This document shows positions 12,970 through 19,821 of a stretch of DNA of 20,195 nt, piece by piece. How positions within the stretch are numbered: the first letter of the stretch is position 1; each line of letters opens with the position of its first letter. Location of the stretch: the NCBI GenBank assembly GCA_964394845.1, contig CAYMZB010000010.1:1-20195 (forward strand), in the 5' to 3' direction. This stretch comes from CAYMZB01 sp964394845 (GTDB taxonomy: Bacteria > Patescibacteriota > Microgenomatia > Daviesbacterales > UBA10151). A model generated the notes under the pieces. That model was not told where the DNA came from. It did no database searches and worked only from the letters and a program-made list of their open reading frames with translations. Made by a program: the position numbers and the translations under genes.

Positions 12970-13644
12970 TTACTGAAATTTAAAGGTGGAAAGAATCTGG
13001 TGAATTAAATCTAAATCATTATTTTTATAAAAGTAAAATGAGTATATTTTTCCATTATATTCAAATACATCCCTTGTTTCATCTTTTGCCATATTAGAGA
13101 CTTGCATGCAATTCCCTGTGTCTTTCTTGATTTGATTTGTGTACCTTATGCCATCAAAACCTAATATTTTTATGGGATATTCAACTACACCGTAACATTC
13201 AGAAACGGGAGAAAAGGGATTCTTCCATCTCCTCAAGTCAGGGTTAACTTGGAATCGTAGAAAAGCAGGACCTTCCCCAGCAAAACATATATCATTATTA
13301 CCTTCTTTTTTATATAAATTAAAGTCTGTTATATCTCCCTGAATATTACACTCTAAAAATTTATTTTCAGGATACTTAATAGAATAGCCAACTTGTTTAT
13401 TTGTATAAATTTTCCAGTCGGCAGTTTCATCAGAAGTGGCGGATGGAGTTGATGTAGGTTGTGGAATTTGCTCGCCTTGCTGTCCGTCTCGGGTCGACCT
13501 CGTCGAGACGGGAGTCGAAACAGGGGAATTTGTAACTGGAGTGGCTGTTGATTTTGGAAGGGTTGATCTGCCCAGATAAAATGCTCCACCAGCAATAACT
13601 AACATTCCTACTAAAAGAAGAATTAATGTCTGTCCTTTTTGCAT
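12970..13644 (-). CDS. anchored extracytoplasmic protein of unknown function
   Basis: A 224-residue protein with an N-terminal hydrophobic segment (about 6-25), a Thr/Ser/Pro-rich linker (about 28-72) and a globular domain (about 76-224) starting DWKIYTNKQVGYSIKYPENKF. That YSIKYP pattern is typical of PsbP-like domains in many surface proteins of CPR and other bacteria. Four Cys in the domain could form disulfides outside the cell. No catalytic motif is seen. Residues 45-54 (PVSTRSTRDG) are encoded by a GC-rich palindrome that looks inserted in frame. The start ATG lies 6 bases after an extended -10, predicting a leaderless mRNA. The protease at 17848 has a similar N-terminal domain, perhaps of the same fold. 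Confidence 0.85.
   Translation of the reverse strand: MQKGQTLILLLVGMLVIAGGAFYLGRSTLPKSTATPVTNSPVSTPVSTRSTRDGQQGEQIPQPTSTPSATSDETADWKIYTNKQVGYSIKYPENKFLECNIQGDITDFNLYKKEGNNDICFAGEGPAFLRFQVNPDLRRWKNPFSPVSECYGVVEYPIKILGFDGIRYTNQIKKDTGNCMQVSNMAKDETRDVFEYNGKIYSFYFYKNNDLDLIHQILSTFKFQ
13484..13511 (-). repeat. GC-rich palindrome inside a linker
   Basis: CCGTCTCG (13484-13491), a 12-base centre containing GGTCGACC, and CGAGACGG (13504-13511) form a stable hairpin inside the linker-coding part of the gene. The base composition is far richer in GC than the surrounding gene. Confidence 0.65.
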
Positions 13645-13650
13645 GGTCTA

Positions 13651-13678
13651 ATCATAGCATATCTTTAATTGTTGACAA
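13651..13678 (-). promoter_or_regulatory. promoter of the anchored unknown protein (leaderless)
   Basis: On the minus strand TTGTCA (13678-13673), 16 bases and TATGAT (13656-13651) preceded by TGC (extended -10) are followed by six bases (TAGACC) and the ATG. A perfect palindrome AATTGT-TG-ACAATT (13667-13680) covers the -35 and could be an operator. Confidence 0.65.
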
Positions 13679-13735
13679 TTTGATGTGCGATCGTACAAGC
13701 AATTGGTACGGCGATAGAGATTCAAAAACCAGGAC

Positions 13736-13762
13736 TTGACAAGAGTTAGCAGTCAGTATAAT
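13736..13762 (+). promoter_or_regulatory. promoter of the hrcA heat-shock operon
   Basis: TTGACA (13736-13741) and TATAAT (13757-13762) are both perfect hexamers at a short 15-base spacing; TAATAT at 13759-13764 gives a 17-base alternative. The start codon is 20 bases after TATAAT, with no Shine-Dalgarno in the short leader. The CIRCE-like operator covers the -10. Confidence 0.8.
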
Positions 13763-13772
13763 ATACTGCTAG
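13746..13772 (+). promoter_or_regulatory. variant CIRCE operator (HrcA binding site)
   Basis: TTAGCAGTC, nine bases, TACTGCTAG. Classical CIRCE is TTAGCACTC-N9-GAGTGCTAA. The left arm matches 8 of 9 and the right arm 6 of 9. The C-to-G change in the left arm is matched by a G-to-C change in the right, so the dyad TAGCAGT/ACTGCTA is kept. The spacer is exactly nine bases. It overlaps the -10 and the likely transcription start just upstream of hrcA, the place where HrcA blocks RNA polymerase. A smaller perfect dyad, CAGTATA-A-TATACTG (13754-13768), lies within. Confidence 0.82.
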
Positions 13773-13782
13773 TTTTTGTAAT

Positions 13783-14511
13783 ATGACTGATCTTTCAGAA
13801 AGACAACGGGCACTTTTAAAAGCAATTATAGAGGAATATATCGAGTGTGCTGAGCCGGTAGGTTCTGAGGTAATTGAAAGAAAGTATGATTTAGGGATTT
13901 CCCCTGCAACTATCAGGATAGAAATGGTTCGTTTAACTGAAGCAGGATTTTTAAGACAACCCCATACTTCTGCGGGTAGAATACCAACCTCGATGGGTTT
14001 TAGGCTATTTGTTTCCGAGTTAATGAAGGAAAAACAAATGCCGATAACAGCAGAGGTTTCAATTAAAGAATCTCTTATGTCTCAAAGGTACAAACAGGAA
14101 AGGGTACTAAAAGAAGCAGTTAAGGCTTTGGCAAATCAGTGTGATATGTTGGGGTTGGCTGTAGACTCGGACTTTCAAATATATTATTCTGGGGCAGCTA
14201 ATATCCTGGATTGGCCGGAATTTTATGACATTGATGTAACTAGGTTTGTACTAGGGTTGTTTGATGAGTTTTCCAAGCTGCAGGATATTATTGGTCGGGC
14301 AGAAGGAACAGATCCAGTTCATATTTTGTTTGGAGAAGATATGGAATTTGAACATTTGCATTCAACAGGATTTGTTTTTACAAGGTATGAAATGGATCCA
14401 GCAAAAGAAGGAATAATTGGGGTAGTTGGTCCTGCCAGGATGAATTTTCCTAAGGTTTTGCCTTATGTAAAATATGTCCGCGATTTAATTGTAGAAGCGG
14501 GAAGAGTTTAG
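13783..14511 (+). CDS. hrcA: heat-inducible repressor HrcA, compact form
   Basis: A 242-residue protein (usual length about 340). The N-terminal winged helix is intact: ERQRALLKAIIEEYIECAEP, then SPATIRIEMVRLTEAGFL and HTSAGRIPTSMGFRLFV (residues 6-77). The GAF-like core and the C-terminal signature GIIGVVGPARMNFPKVLPYV are present (210-228). The roughly 90-100 residues that normally separate the helical linker from YYSGAANILDWPEF, the inserted dimerisation domain, are absent. HrcA represses chaperone operons through CIRCE and needs GroEL for activity in known cases. It is the first gene of the operon and presumably controls itself through the operator at 13746-13772. Confidence 0.95.
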   Translation: MTDLSERQRALLKAIIEEYIECAEPVGSEVIERKYDLGISPATIRIEMVRLTEAGFLRQPHTSAGRIPTSMGFRLFVSELMKEKQMPITAEVSIKESLMSQRYKQERVLKEAVKALANQCDMLGLAVDSDFQIYYSGAANILDWPEFYDIDVTRFVLGLFDEFSKLQDIIGRAEGTDPVHILFGEDMEFEHLHSTGFVFTRYEMDPAKEGIIGVVGPARMNFPKVLPYVKYVRDLIVEAGRV

Positions 14512-14532
14512 TAGGATATTACTTAAATTACT

Positions 14533-15021
14533 ATGGTAAAAAAACAAGATAATAAAACAGAGGAGTTAGAAAAAAGAGTTTCAGATCTTGAGAGTTTGCT
14601 TAAAAGGGCAGTTGCTGATTATCAAAACTTGGAAAAAAGAGTAACTGAGGGTCGCTCAGAGTTAACAAAATGGGGTACGGCTGAATTATTAATTAAACTA
14701 TTGCCTTCGATTGATCATTTGGAACAAGCCTTAGCAGGAGCAAATGAGGAAGATAGAAAATCTGGATGGTTTAGAGGAGTAGAACTGGCAGTTAAGGAGT
14801 TAAATCAGGTATTGCAATCTGAAGGCTTGGGTCAAATTGCAGCAGACGGACAATTTGATCCAACCCTTCATGAGGCAGTTGATACAGCAGAGGGAGAAAA
14901 TAATATGATATTAAAAGTAGTTAGAAAAGGGTATAATCTAAATGGAAAAGTTTTAAGGCCGGCAGGAGTAGTAGTTGGGCGTAAAGCCCAGCAGAAAGAA
15001 GAGAGTAAACAAAATGGCTAA
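14533..15021 (+). CDS. grpE: nucleotide exchange factor GrpE
   Basis: A 162-residue protein with a long N-terminal coiled coil (about 8-45; ELEKRVSDLESLLKRAVADY) and a C-terminal beta domain with the GrpE signature VVRKGYNLNGKVLRPAGVVVG (about 129-149). It releases ADP from DnaK to drive substrate release. It lies 21 bases after hrcA, with AGGA too far (16 bases) to be a good Shine-Dalgarno, so it is probably co-transcribed. Its stop overlaps the dnaK start by eight bases (ATGGCTAA), which suggests coupled translation in fixed ratio with its partner. Confidence 0.96.
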   Translation: MVKKQDNKTEELEKRVSDLESLLKRAVADYQNLEKRVTEGRSELTKWGTAELLIKLLPSIDHLEQALAGANEEDRKSGWFRGVELAVKELNQVLQSEGLGQIAADGQFDPTLHEAVDTAEGENNMILKVVRKGYNLNGKVLRPAGVVVGRKAQQKEESKQNG

Positions 15022-16945
15022 AATTGTTGGAATAGATTTAGGCACAACAAATTCATGTGTGGCAGTGATGGAGGGTGGAAAGCCCAAAGTTATCCATTCG
15101 TCTGAAGGTGAAAACATTATCCCATCAGTTGTTAATCCTATTAAAAATGTTGTAGGAAGGGTTGCTAAACGTCAGGCTGTAGTTAACCCCAAAGAAACCA
15201 TTTTTTCTATTAAGAGATTAATGGGCCGCAAATTCAAAGATCCAGAAGTGCAAAGAGATATAAAGTGGCTTCCTTATACAATTAAAGAAGGCAGGGAAGG
15301 CATGGCTGTTGTGGAAGTTGAAGGTCATGATTATACTCCGCAAGAAATCTCCGCACAAATTTTACAAAAAATTAAAGCTGATGCTGAATCCTATCTTGGG
15401 GAAAAAGTCACTGACGCTGTTATTACAGTTCCCGCATATTTTGACGATGCCCAAAGACAGGCAACCAAACAAGCAGGAGAAATTGCCGGATTAAATGTGC
15501 AGCGGATTATTAATGAGCCAACTGCAGCAGCTTTAGCTTATGGCCTGGATAAGACTAAAACTCATACAATAGCTGTTTATGATTTAGGAGGAGGCACTTT
15601 TGATATATCAATCCTGGATTTAGGAGACGGAGTTTTTGAGGTAAAAAGCACTAATGGAGATACGCATTTAGGCGGGGATGATTTTGATCAAATAATTTTA
15701 GATTATATTGCCGGAGAGTTTAAAAAAGAGCAGGGAGTTGATTTAAAGTCTGACCGTCAGGCGTTGCAAAGACTGCGGGATGCAGCTGAGAAAGCTAAAA
15801 TTGAATTATCTTCTACTCAAGAGGCAGAAATTTCCATACCCTTTATAACAGCAGATTCAAGTGGTCCCAAGCATTTGGAAATGAAGCTTTCCCGGGCCAA
15901 GCTTGAAGAAATGGTTAAACCTTTAATTGATAAATCTTTCGAAGCTGTAAAATCAGCAATGAAAGATGCCAAGATTGAACCAAAAGATATAGGAGAAATA
16001 GTTTTGGTCGGAGGCATGACCCGCATGCCTTCAGTGCAGTCTGCAGTGCAGGCTTTTTTCAAGAAAGAACCGCACAAAGGAATAAATCCTGATGAGGTAG
16101 TAGCTGTTGGAGCCGCAATTCAAGCAGGGGTTTTAGGAGGAGATGTTAAAGATGTATTGCTTTTGGATGTAACCCCCTTAACTTTGGGCATTGAAACTTT
16201 AGGAGGAGTTAGAACCCCGCTTATTCAAAGAAATACTACTATTCCTTCTTCTAAGTCAGAAGTTTTCTCAACTGCCGCAGACAATCAGCCGGCTGTTGAA
16301 ATAAATGTTTTGCAGGGGGAAAGGGAAATGGCTGCTGATAATAAATCTTTGGGTAGATTTGTTTTGGATGGAATTCCTCCAGCCCCCAGAGGCGTTCCGC
16401 AGGTTGAGGTAACTTTTGATATTGATGCCAATGGAATTTTAAATGTGTCTGCTAAGGATAAGGCTACCAACAAAGAGCAAAAAATTACCATTACCGGTTC
16501 AACTGGTTTGTCTAAGGACGAAGTCGAGAAGATGACTAAAGAAGCTGAGGCTCATGCTGAAGAAGATAAAAAAAGAAAAGAGGAAATTGAAATTAGAAAT
16601 ACAGCTGACAGTTTAGTTTATTCAACTGAACGGACTTTAAAAGATGCTGGTGATAAAGTATCTGAGGATGTAAAAAAAGATGTACAGGCAAAAGTAGATG
16701 AATTAAAAGAGACTTTAAAAAGCGGATCAACAGATGAGATTAAAACAAAGGCAGATGCTTTGGCAGAAGCTGCACAAAAAGTAGGATCTGCTATGTACTC
16801 CTCCTCCGCTCCTGGCGGAGCTACGGAAGGATCAGGAGCAGCTGAACCAGCTGGAGAATCAAAAAAAGAGGACTCGTCATCCGAAGCTTCAGCGAAGGAT
16901 GAAGCAGTTGAAGGAGAAGTAGTAGAAGAGGGAAAGAAAGACTAA
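15014..16945 (+). CDS. dnaK: molecular chaperone DnaK (Hsp70)
   Basis: A 643-residue Hsp70. Visible blocks are DLGTTNS (residues 8-14), INEPTAAALAYGLD, DLGGGTFDISILD, VLVGGMTRMPSVQ and the substrate-binding domain with LLLDVTPLTLGIETLGG. The C-terminal lid is followed by a low-complexity Ser/Gly/Ala/Glu tail (about residues 595-643) instead of a clean EEVD-like end. Two palindromic segments are encoded in that tail. The start is ATG 15014, since MAKIVGIDLGTTNS is the normal beginning; an in-frame TTG at 14975 lies inside grpE and is rejected. The gene overlaps grpE and is followed after 3 bases by dnaJ. Confidence 0.98.
   Translation: MAKIVGIDLGTTNSCVAVMEGGKPKVIHSSEGENIIPSVVNPIKNVVGRVAKRQAVVNPKETIFSIKRLMGRKFKDPEVQRDIKWLPYTIKEGREGMAVVEVEGHDYTPQEISAQILQKIKADAESYLGEKVTDAVITVPAYFDDAQRQATKQAGEIAGLNVQRIINEPTAAALAYGLDKTKTHTIAVYDLGGGTFDISILDLGDGVFEVKSTNGDTHLGGDDFDQIILDYIAGEFKKEQGVDLKSDRQALQRLRDAAEKAKIELSSTQEAEISIPFITADSSGPKHLEMKLSRAKLEEMVKPLIDKSFEAVKSAMKDAKIEPKDIGEIVLVGGMTRMPSVQSAVQAFFKKEPHKGINPDEVVAVGAAIQAGVLGGDVKDVLLLDVTPLTLGIETLGGVRTPLIQRNTTIPSSKSEVFSTAADNQPAVEINVLQGEREMAADNKSLGRFVLDGIPPAPRGVPQVEVTFDIDANGILNVSAKDKATNKEQKITITGSTGLSKDEVEKMTKEAEAHAEEDKKRKEEIEIRNTADSLVYSTERTLKDAGDKVSEDVKKDVQAKVDELKETLKSGSTDEIKTKADALAEAAQKVGSAMYSSSAPGGATEGSGAAEPAGESKKEDSSSEASAKDEAVEGEVVEEGKKD
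16798..16831 (+). repeat. palindromic segment in the DnaK tail (1)
   Basis: CTCCGC-TCCTG-GCGGAG (16804-16820) is a perfect hairpin, with outer partial arms TCCTCC and GGAAGGA. It encodes about residues 596-606 of DnaK (SSSAPGGATEG), in the disordered tail. GC content is clearly above that of the gene. Confidence 0.5.
16877..16902 (+). repeat. palindromic segment in the DnaK tail (2)
   Basis: TCATCC (16877-16882) and GGATGA (16897-16902) flank GAAGCTTCAGCGAA. The form is like dispersed TCATCC...GGATGA repeats of other reduced genomes. It encodes about residues 622-630 of DnaK (SSEASAKDE) in frame. Confidence 0.5.
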
Positions 16946-16948
16946 TGG

Positions 16949-17848
16949 ATGGCTACAAAGAGAGATTATTACGAGATTTTAGGTGTTTCCAAATCTGCCT
17001 CTGAAACAGACATAAAATCTGCCTATAGGAAATTAGCCAGAAAACATCACCCTGATATAGATAAATCTACCGGAGCAGCCGAGAAATTCAAAGAATTGTC
17101 AGAGGCTTATCAGGTTTTATCTGATCCGCAAAAGAAAAGTTCCTACGATCAATTTGGTCATGCTGCTTTTTCTTCCGGCAGTGGAGGCGGTAATCCGTTT
17201 GGAGGAGGGCAACAGTATTCCTGGTCAAGTTCTGGAGGGGGACCAAATGTGCAATTTGATTTTGGCGGATTTGAGGATCCTTTTCAATTATTTGAGCAAA
17301 TTTTTGGGGGTAGCGGCTCGCCTTTTGGCCAGTCATTCAGAAGAAAACCAACCTATCAGCTTAATTTAACTTTTGCAGAAGCGGTCAATGGGGTTACTAA
17401 GGAGATAGAGATAGAAGAAAGAAATCAACAGGGCAGGTTAGCAAGAAAAAGGCTGAAGATTAAAGTTCCACCAGGAGTAGATAGCGGAACCAAGATGAGA
17501 TTTAATGATTTAGATATAGTATTTAATGTTTCAAGATCTCCGCAGTTTTTAAGAGAGGGATCAGATATTTTTTCCGAAATCACAATAAATATTCCGCAAC
17601 TTGTGTTAGGAGATATTTTTGAAGTTGACACTGTGCAGGGGAAAGTTAAAGTCAAAGTGCCGCCGGGTACTCAGCCTGGGTCTTTAGTGAAGCTTAAAGG
17701 CAAAGGCGTTCCCCGTTTGGGTAGCAGTGGCCATGGTGATCATTATGTCAGGGTAAATTTAGTAGTGCCTCAACACCCGTCAAAACAAGAGAAACAATTA
17801 TATGAGGAGTTATATAATTTATCTTCTAAGAAAAAAAGCTGGTTTTAA
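16949..17848 (+). CDS. dnaJ: DnaJ-family co-chaperone, type B (no zinc finger)
   Basis: A 299-residue protein. The J domain is clear (DYYEILGVSKSASETDIKSAYRKLA, HPD at residues 34-36), followed by a Gly/Phe-rich linker (about 70-125) and the C-terminal substrate-binding domains (KPTYQLNLTFAEAVNGVTKEI, IKVPPGVDSGTKMRF, VKVPPGTQPGSLVKLKGKGVP). The four CxxCxGxG repeats of classical DnaJ are completely absent, so it is a CbpA/DnaJ type B protein and about 75 residues shorter. It stimulates DnaK ATPase and delivers substrates. The start is ATG at 16949; a second ATG at 16945 is in another frame. Its TAA overlaps the protease ATG as TAATG. Confidence 0.93.
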   Translation: MATKRDYYEILGVSKSASETDIKSAYRKLARKHHPDIDKSTGAAEKFKELSEAYQVLSDPQKKSSYDQFGHAAFSSGSGGGNPFGGGQQYSWSSSGGGPNVQFDFGGFEDPFQLFEQIFGGSGSPFGQSFRRKPTYQLNLTFAEAVNGVTKEIEIEERNQQGRLARKRLKIKVPPGVDSGTKMRFNDLDIVFNVSRSPQFLREGSDIFSEITINIPQLVLGDIFEVDTVQGKVKVKVPPGTQPGSLVKLKGKGVPRLGSSGHGDHYVRVNLVVPQHPSKQEKQLYEELYNLSSKKKSWF

Positions 17849-19821
17849 TGTATATGTCATCTATTATTACCTTTATTAAAGAAAAGCGCAAAATTTTAGC
17901 ATCTGTATTTTTGACTATTGGTATATTCAGTGCAATGGTAGATGGAGTTATTCTGGTGCAGCGTCCCCAAACTTACCGTTCCAAAGCAGCTGAACAGACT
18001 CATCAACCATCAGATGTTTCACAAAATACAGTAGAATTTATCTCCCCAAAAAAATTCTACCAATTATCTTATGACAAAAGATACTGGTCTGCCGGCAATT
18101 TTGGCCCAAGAGTGATATTTAATCTAAATAAAGAATATGGTTCTGCCAGACTGGATATTATTGAGGGTGAAAGCGAAAAAGACCTTGACATTCTCACTAA
18201 TGAAACGATCAAAGCAGCATCCGGAATCCCTGTTAAAGTTGAACCTCTTAAATTTAAGGATCAGCCTGCTTATCTTATGACGCACAAAGAAGAAGTTCTT
18301 GGCCAGGAAGTGTATTTCCAAAAGCTGATTGTCAAAGCTGACAATAAATTTTTTATTTTTGAAAAAAGGGTTCCAAAGTTAGGCTACAACCAAAACTATC
18401 TGGATAATTTATTGGAAAGCTTTTCTTTTAATAGCCTGAGTCCCAAAGAACAGGTGAAAGGAATTTCAGAGCCTTTAAACGATCTTTCAACAGTTGAACT
18501 GGTTGATCTGGTCAGGCCTTCTATTGTTAATATTGTCTATGTTTATTGTCTGGATATTATTAATCTTAAGCCTGAAGTATCCGGTCTTTCAAAACCTAAA
18601 TATAACTTCTGCGCTCTCGCAAAAGGGTCAGGCTTTATTGTTAATGAGGAAGGGGTTGTGGCCACAAACGGCCATGTAGCCAAAGTCTACCCTGAAGAAG
18701 GTCTGGTTACCAATCTTTTATATGAAGGCAATAAGGATTTTAGTATTGATTTAATCAGAGGAATTTTTTTATCAAAGGGGCAAACTCCCACCCAAAATCA
18801 AATTGAAGATTTTTACAAAGAACTAAATCTTAACCCGCAATACTTAGACAGATTCCTGACAGAAATCTTTAGACTCATAGAGAATAAAATTATATCTGTT
18901 AACATAACTAATGAAAAATATTATGTGAATGTAGGCAGTGAGCCTTTGACTGTTGATTACCAGAAAATGAATCAGGGAGACTATATTGGCGCTGTTATAC
19001 CTTCCTCAACAACTTTTACTGCCAAATCCCTGGACTTTAATTATCCGAACAAATATTCATATAATGCAGTTATAAAGAAGAATTATCAGAGGGGAGCGGA
19101 TGTGGCGTTACTAAAAATAGATAATGCTTCCAAGCGTTTCCTTGCCCTTCAGTTAGGGAATATAGAAAACTTAAGAGAGGGTTCTGAGATAATAATTGCC
19201 GGCTATCCTACTTTAGTTGAAGGAGAAAAAGATCCCCGGGCAGCGATCAGTTATAAAACTTCCACCAAACCTACCATAACTAAGGGGATAATAAGCGCCA
19301 TAAAGGAGGATTTATCAGGCAAGGTTGTTTTGCAAACAGATGCCTCAATTGATCATGGCAATAGCGGCGGACCTGCATTTAATCCATCAGGTCAGGTGAT
19401 AGGCATTGCCACATTCGCTGTTGAGAGCCAAAGCGGTAACTTTAATTTTTTAAGAGAAGTTGGCGAGCTTAACGAATTGATGTCTAAAAACCATGTGGAA
19501 AATAACCTTGGGGGTATTGGTAAATTTTGGAGAGCAGGTTTGGATAATTTTAATAACCATTATTACCAAAAAGCAAAAGAAGATTTTCAACAGGTTAAAG
19601 CTTTAAGCAGCAGCCATCCTACGGTGGATGAATTTATTAAGAACTCGCAAGATTCTATTGCCAAAGGTGAGAGTTTGGAAGGGTTAGCAGGTTTGGTTAA
19701 AGGTAAGGCTTCAAATGTAATGCTTGTGGTATTTGGTGGGATATCAGGAGTAAGCTTTATGATAACAGGGTTTTTAGCCATGCTGCCCTTGTTTATCAAA
19801 GAGGAGACATATGCTGGATAG
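17848..19821 (+). CDS. membrane-tethered trypsin-like (S1C/HtrA-like) serine protease
   Basis: A 657-residue protein. It has an N-terminal transmembrane segment (about 17-37), a PsbP-like domain (about 62-196; VEFISPKKFYQLSYDKRYW), then a trypsin fold with His276 (VATNGHVAKV), Asp418 (GADVALLKID) and Ser506 (HGNSGGPAFN). His and Asp are 142 residues apart, against about 30 in DegP, so an insert of about 110 residues sits between them. A helical, TPR-like stretch (about 558-602) and a second transmembrane segment (about 622-650) follow; no PDZ domain is seen. Topology predicts an extracytoplasmic protease held by both ends. Start/stop overlap with dnaJ (TAATG) puts it in the heat-shock operon, so a role in envelope protein quality control is inferred. 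Confidence 0.9.
   Translation: MYMSSIITFIKEKRKILASVFLTIGIFSAMVDGVILVQRPQTYRSKAAEQTHQPSDVSQNTVEFISPKKFYQLSYDKRYWSAGNFGPRVIFNLNKEYGSARLDIIEGESEKDLDILTNETIKAASGIPVKVEPLKFKDQPAYLMTHKEEVLGQEVYFQKLIVKADNKFFIFEKRVPKLGYNQNYLDNLLESFSFNSLSPKEQVKGISEPLNDLSTVELVDLVRPSIVNIVYVYCLDIINLKPEVSGLSKPKYNFCALAKGSGFIVNEEGVVATNGHVAKVYPEEGLVTNLLYEGNKDFSIDLIRGIFLSKGQTPTQNQIEDFYKELNLNPQYLDRFLTEIFRLIENKIISVNITNEKYYVNVGSEPLTVDYQKMNQGDYIGAVIPSSTTFTAKSLDFNYPNKYSYNAVIKKNYQRGADVALLKIDNASKRFLALQLGNIENLREGSEIIIAGYPTLVEGEKDPRAAISYKTSTKPTITKGIISAIKEDLSGKVVLQTDASIDHGNSGGPAFNPSGQVIGIATFAVESQSGNFNFLREVGELNELMSKNHVENNLGGIGKFWRAGLDNFNNHYYQKAKEDFQQVKALSSSHPTVDEFIKNSQDSIAKGESLEGLAGLVKGKASNVMLVVFGGISGVSFMITGFLAMLPLFIKEETYAG

Noticed and set aside
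14975..15013. TTG 14975 as the dnaK start
   Set aside because: It adds thirteen residues inside grpE; MAKIVGIDLGTTNS at ATG 15014 is the universal DnaK beginning.
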